From: Nitrospirota bacterium
GTDB lineage: Bacteria > Nitrospirota > Nitrospiria > Nitrospirales > Nitrospiraceae
NCBI GenBank assembly: GCA_005877535.1
Contig: VBOM01000017.1
Coordinates: 1-12,376 of the forward strand
DNA length: 12,376 bases
Direction: 5' to 3'
Every line of letters begins with the position of its first letter. Within the stretch, counting starts at the first letter, position 1. Under the pieces are notes generated by a model, which was not told where the DNA came from, searched no databases, and saw nothing but the letters and a program-made list of their open reading frames with translations. Below are positions 5,978 to 12,376 of this stretch, one piece after another. Both the position numbers and the translations under genes were made by a program.

Positions 5978-7426
5978 ATGAAGAACATACCCAGAGCGGC
6001 AGTGACTCAAACATCAGCTGCGACCAGAATTGAACGTGATACGATGGGTGAGCTGGCCGTACCGGCCTCTGCCTATTATGGTGTGCAAACCGCCCGTGCC
6101 ATCGAGAACTTCCCGATCAGTTCGTTGCGATTCCCCCGCGCCATGATCCGGGCGATGGGGTTAATCAAACGTGCTGCCGCGACGGTCAACCAGTCACTGG
6201 GCCTCCTCGACAAGAAGCCGGCGGATGCGATCAACCAGGCAGCGACTGAAGTGGTCGAGGGCAAGCTCGACGCCGAGTTCCCCGTGGATATTTTTCAAAC
6301 CGGCTCAGGCACCTCGACGAACATGAACAGCAACGAGGTGATCTCCAATCGCGCCACTGAGCTGTTAGGCGGAGCACGAGGCAGCAAGCTGGTGCATCCA
6401 AACGATCATGTCAATCTGGGCCAATCCAGCAACGACGTGATTCCTACGGCGATTCATATTGCTGCTGGAGAGATGATGCAACAGCAGCTCATTCCGGCAC
6501 TCACCTGCTTGCAGAAAGCACTCGCGCGCAAAGCCAAGGAGTTCGACAAGATCGTCAAGATCGGTCGCACCCATTTGCAGGATGCGACGCCGGTGCGACT
6601 GGGTCAGGAGTTCGGCGGTTACGCGAGACAGATCGAATTAGGTATTCAGCGAGTCAAACGCGCACAAGACGCGCTCAGCGAAGTGGCGCTCGGCGGCACA
6701 GCAGTCGGCACAGGGCTGAACTGTCATCCGAAGTTCTCCGCCAAGGTGATGGCTCTCGTTTCAAAGGAGACCGGCTGCACGTTTACAGAAGCGAAGAATC
6801 ATTTTGAAGCGCAATCCACTCAGGATTCGCTCGTCGAAGCGAGCGGGGAGTTGAAGACTCTCGCCGTGAGCCTCATGAAGATCGCCAACGACATTCGCTG
6901 GCTCGGCTCCGGCCCACGCTGTGGGCTCGGGGAGATCAATCTGCCGGAGACACAACCAGGCTCGTCCATCATGCCGGGCAAAGTAAACCCGGTCATTGCC
7001 GAATCGGTGACAATGGTCTGCGCTCAGGTGATCGGAAACGATGTCACCGTCACAGTGGGAGGGCAAGCGGCCAACTTCGAACTGATCGTCATGCTGCCGG
7101 TCATGGCCTATAACGTTTTACAGTCCATTGAACTCCTCTCGACCGCTTCGACCAACTTCGCAGTCAAGTGTATCGACGGCATCAAAGCCAACGACGAGCG
7201 CTGCAAGAGCTTGATCGAGGAAAGTCTGGCCATGTGCACCGCCCTGGCTCCGGAGATCGGTTACGAGGCTGCCGCGAAACTCGCCAAGGACGCCTACAAG
7301 TCAGGCAAGACCGTGCGCCAGATGGCCAAAGAACAAAAAGTCCTCTCAGAAAAGCGGCTCGCCGAACTGCTCGATCCCTGGCGCATGACCGAACCAGGCG
7401 GGCCTCTCGGAAGCGCAGGAGGGTAG
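5978..7426 (+). CDS. fumC: Fumarate hydratase, class II
   Basis: The 482-residue product interconverts fumarate and malate in the cytoplasm, works in either direction of the TCA cycle and is iron-free. Family motifs are in place: TGSGTSTNMNSNE (108-120), GRTHLQDATPVRLGQE (196-211) and the superfamily signature GSSIMPGKVNPV (328-339) with catalytic Ser329. Two positions separate it from aspartase: His199 (Gln in aspartase) and PGKVNP (PAKVNP in aspartase), so fumarase is favoured. The N-terminus is about 15 residues longer than E. coli FumC before the shared DTMGELAVPA region. GGAG (5966-5969) and AGGA (5971-5974) precede the ATG. The gene is alone, with its own promoter-like sequence and a downstream hairpin with T run. 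Confidence 0.93.
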   Translation: MKNIPRAAVTQTSAATRIERDTMGELAVPASAYYGVQTARAIENFPISSLRFPRAMIRAMGLIKRAAATVNQSLGLLDKKPADAINQAATEVVEGKLDAEFPVDIFQTGSGTSTNMNSNEVISNRATELLGGARGSKLVHPNDHVNLGQSSNDVIPTAIHIAAGEMMQQQLIPALTCLQKALARKAKEFDKIVKIGRTHLQDATPVRLGQEFGGYARQIELGIQRVKRAQDALSEVALGGTAVGTGLNCHPKFSAKVMALVSKETGCTFTEAKNHFEAQSTQDSLVEASGELKTLAVSLMKIANDIRWLGSGPRCGLGEINLPETQPGSSIMPGKVNPVIAESVTMVCAQVIGNDVTVTVGGQAANFELIVMLPVMAYNVLQSIELLSTASTNFAVKCIDGIKANDERCKSLIEESLAMCTALAPEIGYEAAAKLAKDAYKSGKTVRQMAKEQKVLSEKRLAELLDPWRMTEPGGPLGSAGG

Positions 7427-7510
7427 AGGCAAAGGGCCTGGCAATCCTCCTTGCTCGCGGAACAAGCATGAAACAACTGGCTCGTCCGACGCGCACAGTG
7501 TGAGGACTCA

Positions 7511-7552
7511 GCCAGGCCTCCTCTCCAAGCGAGAAGGGGTCTGGCGTCTTTT
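7511..7552 (+). terminator. Rho-independent terminator downstream of fumC
   Basis: A 13-bp stem joins 7511-7523 with 7533-7545. Twelve positions pair if G-U wobbles count, with one C-A mismatch. The stem is followed by GTCTTTT (7546-7552). It stands about 85 bases after the fumC stop. Confidence 0.55.
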
Positions 7553-7702
7553 CAGTACCTGCCTTGCTCCTTTCGGCTGCTCCCCATGCCCGTACGGTCG
7601 AGGCCAACCCAAACCGTGTCGCCATCCGCCACCCTCAACGCCCGTCGTCGACCGGGAACAGGGACCCAAAAAAAGTTGCTGTCCCACTTTTGCCCCAGGT
7701 CT

Positions 7703-7751
7703 ATTCGATTCGTAAATCAAATTTGATTCAACACCGAATCGTTTTCGATTC
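7703..7751. promoter_or_regulatory. Cluster of GATTC/GAATC palindromes, possible operator
   Basis: The perfect 14-bp palindrome AATCAAATTTGATT (7715-7728) is flanked by CGATTCG (7706-7712) and by the hairpin GAATCG-TTTT-CGATTC (7736-7751). The stretch is much more AT-rich than its surroundings. A TATAGT at 7767-7772 could be a -10, but no good -35 is spaced from it. Binding sites for a dimeric regulator are an inference from the symmetry. Confidence 0.4.
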
Positions 7752-7966
7752 ACGTAGACCGCTTTCTATAGTTCTGTCGCAGCTCCCGGACAGGCACAAT
7801 TCTGGGAAAAACCGCAGAAAGCGACCGAGAACAAGTGCGATATGGATTAGGCATGTGGCTTGCTGAATATATTGGGTAGCCAGAAGTATTCATGAATGCC
7901 GTCGCGCCCGGTCACCCCAATATCGCGCTACAGGCCGTTCCCGGCGATTCACCGTTCTCTACTGGC

Positions 7967-8011
7967 ACGGCATATGCCGTCGTACAATTAAGGGTTTCCC
8001 GTAAGAATTGT
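7967..8011. promoter_or_regulatory. Palindromes upstream of the lipoprotein promoter
   Basis: The perfect 14-bp palindrome ACGGCATATGCCGT (7967-7980) lies 32 bases before the -35. Next to it is a nested inverted repeat: ACAATT (7984-7989) with AATTGT (8006-8011), enclosing GGG-TTT-CCC (7992-8000). Position and symmetry fit an activator or repressor site for the promoter at 8013-8041. Confidence 0.4.
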
Positions 8012-8012
8012 C

Positions 8013-8041
8013 TTGACACACAAAAATGCGTGGCCTATAAA
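8013..8041 (+). promoter_or_regulatory. Near-consensus sigma70 promoter
   Basis: TTGACA (8013-8018, 6 of 6) and TATAAA (8036-8041, 5 of 6) are separated by exactly 17 bases. Transcription would start near 8048, about 115 bases before the ATG of the lipoprotein gene at 8165. This is the strongest promoter match in the window. Confidence 0.7.
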
Positions 8042-8164
8042 CCGTTGCTCACCACTGCTTACACGCCGATCGGAATCACTGAGGGCGCTCCTGGCCTGTG
8101 AGTTTGGTTGATCCAGCTAGAGAGGTCAGGCGTTACTCACCCGTCCTTCCAAAGAGAATTTTGG

Positions 8165-8791
8165 ATGAAGAAGCCATTCATCTCTCCTTCCGCTATAGAA
8201 GTGATCTCGTATCGCCACCTGTCTGCTGTGAAGCGGATAGCGAGTAGCGAACAGCCAAGAGATCGGAGCGCTTGGCTGTTCGCTCTTCGCTGCTGGCTAG
8301 TTGCTGCCAGCTGTTCGCTGCTGATCGGACTGGCCGGCTGCGGGCCGGCTTCGTCCGACAATCCACCGAGCGTTGAGTCGCGCGTGAGCGTGGGCGGGCC
8401 GCCCCTGCCCGAGCACGGTCCGTCACCACGCAACGACCCATTCACCCCGGCGGCGAGCCTCGTGCCTCTTGCCTTGGTAAATGGGACAGGCGCGGTGGCA
8501 GGAACGGGGACAGTCCCAAGAGGGGACAATCTCCACGCTGTGTCTGTTCCATCTTCTGAGCCAGGACACCCAGTGGATGGCCTGGTCGTGCCCGAGTGGA
8601 TGGCCCAAAAACTCAACTCGCCGAATGTTCGCGTCCGGCTCCGGGCCCTGGAGACCTGGGCGCAGTCAGCGCCCCCGGGAGCGATCGATCCGTTGATCCT
8701 GGCCTTCGAAGATAAGGACGAACGAGTCCGGGCGCGGGCGCAGCAATTGATCGAGCAAGACTGGGAGCGGAAGGCTGAGGCAGAGAAGTAA
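8165..8791 (+). CDS. Lipoprotein with HEAT-like C-terminal segment
   Basis: From the ATG at 8165 the product has 208 residues. A hydrophobic stretch ends in the lipobox LAGC with Cys59 as the lipidation site (SLLIGLAGCGPASS), so the mature protein starts at Cys59 and is tethered to a membrane. The 58-residue leader is unusually long; residues 25-42 come from a hairpin repeat (8239-8291). A Pro/Ser/Gly-rich linker (about 60-138) includes a second repeat-derived piece (114-124). The last 65 residues resemble a HEAT repeat pair (SPNVRVRLRALETWAQ, DERVRARAQQLIEQDW), usually a protein-binding surface. The ribosome binding site is weak (AGAG), so the start is uncertain. The family is not recognised. 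The copper/propeller gene follows on the same strand after 260 bases. Confidence 0.65.
   Translation: MKKPFISPSAIEVISYRHLSAVKRIASSEQPRDRSAWLFALRCWLVAASCSLLIGLAGCGPASSDNPPSVESRVSVGGPPLPEHGPSPRNDPFTPAASLVPLALVNGTGAVAGTGTVPRGDNLHAVSVPSSEPGHPVDGLVVPEWMAQKLNSPNVRVRLRALETWAQSAPPGAIDPLILAFEDKDERVRARAQQLIEQDWERKAEAEK
8239..8291. repeat. Hairpin repeat inside the lipoprotein leader
   Basis: Two 21-base arms match at 19 positions in inverted orientation, with a perfect inner 14-bp stem: AGCGAACAGCCAAG (8246-8259) and CTTGGCTGTTCGCT (8271-8284). The words GCTGTTCGCT and TTCGCTGCTG recur just downstream (to about 8323), so the segment looks like a repeat cluster that has become coding. Confidence 0.6.
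8506..8534. repeat. Pair of short REP-like palindromes inside the lipoprotein gene
   Basis: GGGGACAGTCCC (8506-8517) contains an 11-base odd palindrome, GGGAC-A-GTCCC. Four bases later GGGGACAATCTCC (8522-8534) repeats the same pattern with one G-T pair. They encode part of the Gly/Pro-rich linker. Origin from a dispersed repeat is an inference. Confidence 0.4.
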
Positions 8792-9054
8792 GGCGGGGTA
8801 GTGGGACGCACAAGTGGGATAGTGGGGTAATAGTCAATTCCTCGGACAATGACTCAATCGAGGACACCGTTCAGGATCTAACGAGAGACGCGTTACGAGC
8901 GACTAATGTCGAACAGTGAGCCAAGTAGCAGTCAGTCGGTGCCATATCAACGCAGCCAACAAGGAAGGAGGATTGGTTCCGATCGTGCCTTTTTGCCAGT
9001 GACGGTTTCAACACTGTGGTCACATGAGGTGGCCCAATCTAGAAGGAAATCTCT
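8792..9054. other. Intergenic region before the copper/propeller gene
   Basis: Three AGTGGG words occur close together (about 8799-8826). GGAAGGAGG near 8961-8969 resembles a strong ribosome binding site but is followed only by a tiny frame. I see no convincing promoter for the next gene and no terminator after the lipoprotein gene, so read-through from 8013-8041 is possible. Confidence 0.35.
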
Positions 9055-11079
9055 ATGAATAAACAACGCATATTATTGGCGTTACTAGGTCTGCTGGTGG
9101 GATGGGGTGGAGCTAGCATGGCCCATGCCACTGGAGTGACATTCCAAGTCACAGACAATCCTGCAAGCTGGTTCGAATGTAGTACAAGCGATTCGAAGAC
9201 TGCTGTGGGGTGCGTCCATAACGTTCTAGGGGAACCAACTGTAGGCAAGTCACTCTCAATCATTCAGCGCGGAGAGAGCATTACTTTTCAATCAGGTGGT
9301 GGACGTGCCAATACGATCCATACGGTTGTGAGCTTGATCTATCCCACTCCCGCACATAAGAACGTACCCAAGGGATTTACCCAGATGCCATTCGATACTG
9401 ATCTAGATGTTGGAGGTACGTCCAACCCAATCATTCCGAATGAGCTTGGCCTGCATGTCTTCTTCTGCGATATCCATCCCTACATGTTCGCGACCGTCAT
9501 CGTGGTCGATCCCGACAAGCCCCTATTTCCCTTAGAACTTGGGACGACGGTGGATCTCCACAAGATAGTGGCAGAGACTCTCCCCGGGTTACCTACAGCG
9601 TCGGACTTGGCTCTAAGACTCGTGCACACTTTCTTTATCATTACCAATCCCGCTAACTGGCAACAGTACCCTGTCGCTGGGATAGTCGATTGGAAGCCGG
9701 CATATCCAAGTGTTCCGGTCGTGGCCCACGTGAAAGGCGGGGGTGCGGTTTCTGCCAATCTCGATGAACTCCTGCGTGGATACTTTGGAGAAGGCGGTCC
9801 GACAGCAGCAAATCCGGGCGCACCCTATCTAAAGAAACTCTCAGCTCCTATACCACCGGCGGCACCAGGAGTGGGACAGGTCTGGGTGGACACCCAGTTC
9901 GAAATGATGAATGAAAAGTCAAAGCCCGGCACAGCGACAGCCGTAGACGCGACGACGTTCAAAGTTGTCAGAAAAGTCGGGTTACCGGACCACGGTACGC
10001 ACTCGGGCGACGGCATGAACAATCCGCACAATATGTGGACGGATAAAGATCAGACGGTGATCTATCAGACCCAATGGTTCGATACGAAACTTGCGGTATT
10101 TAATAGAACGAGTGGAAACTTTGTCAGAAATATTGAGGTGGGTGCCGCTCCTGCACATGTCATGACGAGAACAAACAACGACCAAGTGCATGTGTCACAG
10201 AACGGCGACAATAATGTACGGGAGCTTAACTCCTTGGCGGCAGGGAATGGCTTTCTTCGGGACATTCCGATGCAAACGAATCCGGATGAAAGCGCACATC
10301 CTCACGCGCATTGGATGAGCCATGACGGAAGTATGATGGTGACACCCAACGCAGATACAGAGAATTCAACACTGTATGACTTCCCCAGCAACTCAATCAA
10401 GTCATTAACACCTGTGGGACATTTTCCCATCGCCACGGGAATGATGCCCGATTCCAGCAAGTACTATGTCGCCAACTTTCTTGATAGCAGCATTAGCGTC
10501 ATTACAATTTCAGGTGGAATAGCAACTCCTAAAACAACAATCAATCTACTCGCAGGTTATGCAGTTCCCGGTCAATATGACGTGTTATCACCTACCGTAG
10601 GTCCAATAGGCGGATTGCCCATTCAAACACCAGTGAGTCCGGACGGCAAATACGCGATCGTCGCAAACACATTGGCAGCAAAAATCCTTGTCATCGATAC
10701 GAAGACTGACAAAGTGGTGGCGAGCTTGGCTTGTGATGCAGGATGCCATGGGGTCCAGTTTGGCGCTAAGAAAGGTGGCGGATACTACGCCTATGTATCC
10801 AGCAAATTCTCCAACAGGATGATAGTCGTTGACCCCAAAAATGGTACGGATGCTTCCATCGTTGGAAGCGTGCTCTTGACAACAGCGAATGCGTCCACAG
10901 ACTTCGCTATGGACGGAACAATCCCCAATAGCCCAGATCCAAAGTCGGTGTATGCGGGAATGGGCGGACAGGGAGTGTTGCCCATTCCGTTGGTCTACAA
11001 TGGTTGGGTCCAGAATCTGCCGACAAACTGGAAGGCAAAGCTGACGGACAAGCAACTGCATCCCATTGGCGTTGAGTAG
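9055..11079 (+). CDS. Exported cupredoxin-beta-propeller protein (putative copper protein)
   Basis: The product has 674 residues. A signal peptide (1-25, ending SMAHA) predicts export. Residues 27-152 form a cupredoxin domain with all type 1 copper ligands in order: His89 (NTIHT), Cys138, His141 and Met144 in CDIHPYM, the amicyanin-like C-x2-H-x2-M spacing. From about 275 to 645 there are YVTN/YncE-like propeller blades, such as YYVANFLDSSISVITI and AIVANTLAAKILVIDTKTDK. The propeller is rich in His: His313, 316, 325, 368, 379, 415, 417, 419, 423, 456. Such clusters recall the copper site of nitrous oxide reductase, but the domain order is reversed and I see no CuA motif. A periplasmic electron-transfer or copper-enzyme role is inferred. 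AAGGA stands seven bases before the ATG. The gene is visibly more AT-rich than its neighbours. Confidence 0.8.
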   Translation: MNKQRILLALLGLLVGWGGASMAHATGVTFQVTDNPASWFECSTSDSKTAVGCVHNVLGEPTVGKSLSIIQRGESITFQSGGGRANTIHTVVSLIYPTPAHKNVPKGFTQMPFDTDLDVGGTSNPIIPNELGLHVFFCDIHPYMFATVIVVDPDKPLFPLELGTTVDLHKIVAETLPGLPTASDLALRLVHTFFIITNPANWQQYPVAGIVDWKPAYPSVPVVAHVKGGGAVSANLDELLRGYFGEGGPTAANPGAPYLKKLSAPIPPAAPGVGQVWVDTQFEMMNEKSKPGTATAVDATTFKVVRKVGLPDHGTHSGDGMNNPHNMWTDKDQTVIYQTQWFDTKLAVFNRTSGNFVRNIEVGAAPAHVMTRTNNDQVHVSQNGDNNVRELNSLAAGNGFLRDIPMQTNPDESAHPHAHWMSHDGSMMVTPNADTENSTLYDFPSNSIKSLTPVGHFPIATGMMPDSSKYYVANFLDSSISVITISGGIATPKTTINLLAGYAVPGQYDVLSPTVGPIGGLPIQTPVSPDGKYAIVANTLAAKILVIDTKTDKVVASLACDAGCHGVQFGAKKGGGYYAYVSSKFSNRMIVVDPKNGTDASIVGSVLLTTANASTDFAMDGTIPNSPDPKSVYAGMGGQGVLPIPLVYNGWVQNLPTNWKAKLTDKQLHPIGVE

Positions 11080-11100
11080 CAGTCTGTAGGATGCTAGAAT

Positions 11101-11146
11101 GAGGCGGCGATCACACTGATCTGATCGCCTGCCTCCCGCGGGCCTT
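11101..11146 (+). terminator. Strong hairpin downstream of the copper/propeller gene
   Basis: GAGGC plus GGCGATCA (11101-11113) pair with TGATCGCC (11122-11129) and GCCTC (11131-11135), with one bulged T. A TTTT follows about eight bases after the stem (11143-11147 region), so it is an imperfect intrinsic terminator; it may also be part of the hairpin cluster around the transposase remnant. Confidence 0.5.
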
Positions 11147-11210
11147 TTCAGCTTCCTCCTCGGCATAGAGCTGAGGAGGAGGCCTTCTCAGTGCGATGCT
11201 CGTGCGCACT
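11141..11210. repeat. Cluster of hairpins and direct repeats
   Basis: CCTCCTC (11155-11161) pairs with GAGGAGG (11173-11179). The words GGCCTTTTCAG (11141-11151) and GGCCTTCTCAG (11181-11191) are direct repeats flanking that hairpin. AGTGCG (11190-11195) pairs with CGCACT (11205-11210). Such clusters next to a RAYT remnant suggest REP-type sequences. Confidence 0.45.
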
Positions 11211-11276
11211 CCTCGGTCTCCCACAATCACACAAAGATGGAGTCAGGCCATGAGTTATCGACCTATGGCTTGGCCG

Positions 11277-11348
11277 ATGGCTCGCAACCCTCGCATCGAG
11301 TTCCTTGGCGCGCGCTATCATGCAGGGGAGAAAGAGATGAGGGTCTGA
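11277..11348 (+). pseudogene. Truncated start of a REP-associated tyrosine transposase (RAYT)
   Basis: The frame begins MARNPRIEFLGARYHA, which matches the characteristic N-terminus of IS200-like RAYT transposases (MARPLRIEFPGALYHVTxRGN). After about 16 residues the similarity stops, and TGA follows at 11346-11348. The catalytic HUH motif and Tyr are missing, so it cannot be active. RAYTs process and mobilise REP sequences, and hairpins lie directly upstream (11101-11210). The rest of the gene has been deleted or replaced; I cannot find it downstream. Confidence 0.6.
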
Positions 11349-11674
11349 CTGTAAGTAATCTGGCAATCCTCCTTCCGAGGAGATGATTGGGCACCACTCA
11401 CAATAGACCAAGGCGGAACTTCTCAAAGAGCTGGGCCCGCCGCATAACAGCACCCTGTCAGTCACCGCTGGCAGGTCTACAGAAGCACCGACATAGGTCT
11501 ATGCCCATGTTGGACGAACCCGGCACTCTTTATCCCCAGCAGTCACGATTGTTGTTCGCCTTTTAGATCTGAGCCCGCCTTTCAGCTTTGACAGCTCAAA
11601 ACTCCCTATGCTAAAGTCCGCGGAACTGTTGAGGTTCTAGGCTTTCCTCTGTTGATTCTCCCAAGGAACAACGC
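11349..11674. other. Intergenic region with no recognised gene
   Basis: No supported frame is present. It begins with a 15-base word, CTGGCAATCCTCCTT (11360-11374), also found after fumC (7438-7452). The part 11400-11540 has no recognisable coding content and may be mobile-element debris. The right end holds the promoter of the oxidoreductase gene. Confidence 0.4.
11588..11617 (+). promoter_or_regulatory. Putative promoter of the FAD oxidoreductase gene
   Basis: TTGACA (11588-11593, 6 of 6) and TAAAGT (11612-11617, 4 of 6) are 18 bases apart. TGC before the -10 makes an extended -10 element. Transcription would start near 11624, about 50 bases before the ATG. Confidence 0.5.
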
Positions 11675-12376
11675 ATGACCGCGATGACATCGCATGTGAT
11701 TATTGTGGCCGGTGCCGGACCGGCTGGGATGGCTGTGGCGAGTTCGCTGGAGAAGGCAGGCCATGAAGTAATCATTCTGAATCGGGACATCAAATTTGGA
11801 GGGTTGGCTGAATACGGGATCTTCCCCGCAAAACTCAAGCTCCGAGGTGGTCTCAAGAAGCAGTACTGGGAGTTGCTAGAGCGACCGAACGTCCACTATT
11901 TTGGCAATGTATCAATCGGCAACGGCAAAGATCTCACCGTCGAAGAGGTCCGAAACCTTGGCGCCAGCGCGGTCGTGTTTTCTATCGGCGCGCAAGGGAC
12001 CAAGGCGATCGGCGTGGAAGGGGATTCAGCTAAAGGGGTCTTTCACGCGAAAGACGTGGTCTACCATTTCAATCGACTGCCCGGTTTCGGCGACAGGCAG
12101 TTCGATATGGGCAAGCACGTGGCGGTGATCGGCGCCGGTGATGTGATGGTCGATATCGCCCACTGGCTGATTCGCTACAAGAAGATCGCGCAGGTGACGG
12201 CCATTGTTCGGCGTGGCCCGGCTGAACGTAAATACAACCCCAAGGAAATCCGAGCCGTCTGCTCGAACATGGATATGGAAGGGATTACGAAGGAAGTGGC
12301 TCGAATCAAGGATCGCCTTGCCACGGTCGGCCAGAAGGCCGACGAGGTATTGAAGGCACTGACTGACGAATTTACG
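11675..12376 (+). CDS. FAD/NAD(P)-dependent oxidoreductase, ferredoxin-NADP reductase/GltD-like (3' truncated)
   Basis: 234 residues are present and the frame is still open at the window edge. The N-terminal FAD-binding Rossmann motif is GAGPAG (13-18), followed by an acceptor strand, EVIILNRD. A second nucleotide-binding motif, GAGDVMVD (153-160), with RRG at 179-181 fits NADPH binding. This two-Rossmann layout belongs to the pyridine nucleotide-disulfide superfamily. The GGLAEYGIFPAKLK segment (42-55) and the insertion of the NADPH domain resemble adrenodoxin reductase/FprA and glutamate synthase small subunits. No redox-active CxxC is seen in the present part. Probably it moves electrons between NADPH and ferredoxin or another partner; the missing C-terminus and neighbours would decide. 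AAGGAA is six bases before the ATG. Confidence 0.8.
   Translation, partial: MTAMTSHVIIVAGAGPAGMAVASSLEKAGHEVIILNRDIKFGGLAEYGIFPAKLKLRGGLKKQYWELLERPNVHYFGNVSIGNGKDLTVEEVRNLGASAVVFSIGAQGTKAIGVEGDSAKGVFHAKDVVYHFNRLPGFGDRQFDMGKHVAVIGAGDVMVDIAHWLIRYKKIAQVTAIVRRGPAERKYNPKEIRAVCSNMDMEGITKEVARIKDRLATVGQKADEVLKALTDEFT

Larger units (their letters stand above)
7553..8164. other. Long palindrome-rich intergenic region
   Basis: No convincing gene is present; the short open frames here (for example 7564-7866 and 7892-8101) lack good starts and protein-like composition. The region contains an AT-rich cluster of palindromes (7703-7751), a 10-bp palindrome ATTCATGAAT (7888-7897), ATATTGGG (7869-7876) inverted at 7916-7923, a 14-bp palindrome (7967-7980) and a near-consensus promoter (8013-8041). 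Confidence 0.5.

Noticed and set aside
7182..7625. Minus-strand frame of 147 codons opposite the end of fumC
   Set aside because: It is antisense to a well-supported gene, Arg/Ser-rich, and typical of frames opposite GC-rich coding DNA.
7564..7866. Plus-strand frame of 100 codons after fumC
   Set aside because: It begins at TTG without a ribosome binding site, has no recognisable domain, and overlaps the palindrome cluster.
7892..8101. Plus-strand frame of 69 codons
   Set aside because: There is no ribosome binding site, it overlaps the promoter at 8013-8041 and palindromes, and no protein-like pattern is seen.
8137..8811. Minus-strand frame of 224 codons opposite the lipoprotein gene
   Set aside because: The plus-strand frame has a lipobox, a hydrophobic core and HEAT-like helices. 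The opposite frame is rich in Ser, Arg and Pro with no motifs.
10588..11166. Minus-strand frame of 192 codons opposite the copper/propeller gene
   Set aside because: It is antisense to clear propeller blades and has Cys/Arg-rich shadow composition.

Overview
The window looks like chromosomal DNA of a moderately GC-rich, Gram-negative-type bacterium. My best guess is Nitrospira or a close relative. This is an inference from overall style: TCA-cycle enzymes scattered as single genes, periplasmic copper/beta-propeller proteins, and many structured intergenic repeats. No rRNA or other phylogenetic marker is present to prove it. I see no tRNA, rRNA, CRISPR array or complete insertion sequence.

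Layout. The left edge carries the C-terminal end of a probable ribonuclease D (to 218), followed by a membrane protein with a strongly degenerate GGDEF domain (471-1775). Convergent to it is a small ArsC-family reductase (1842-2192, minus). A 128-residue zinc-ribbon protein (2453-2839) converges on a minus-strand pair: a 51-residue one-helix membrane protein (3553-3708) and a 129-residue secreted or anchored protein (3091-3480). Next come citrate synthase (3844-4977), a small heat-shock protein Hsp20 (5127-5576), an 80-residue hypothetical protein (5649-5891, minus) and class II fumarase (5978-7426). After about 740 bp rich in palindromes and promoter-like signals come a lipoprotein with a HEAT-like C-terminus (8165-8791) and a large exported protein with an N-terminal type 1 copper (cupredoxin) domain and a His-rich beta-propeller (9055-11079). 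A stretch of hairpins and a decayed RAYT transposase start follow (11101-11348). The window ends inside an FAD/NADPH oxidoreductase (11675 onward).

Function. Citrate synthase and fumarase are central-carbon enzymes, but each has its own signals and they are not one operon. The Hsp20 and the ArsC-like protein are stress or detoxification genes. The copper/propeller protein would act outside the inner membrane, in electron transfer or an uncharacterised redox reaction.

Most unusual points: (1) two intergenic repeats ending in CTAG, whose end tetranucleotides provide the stop codons of flanking convergent genes; (2) the cupredoxin plus His-rich propeller architecture, in a gene with clearly lower GC than its neighbours; (3) a hairpin repeat that encodes the segment leading into the signal peptide of the lipoprotein; (4) palindrome-rich regulatory DNA between fumC and the lipoprotein gene.
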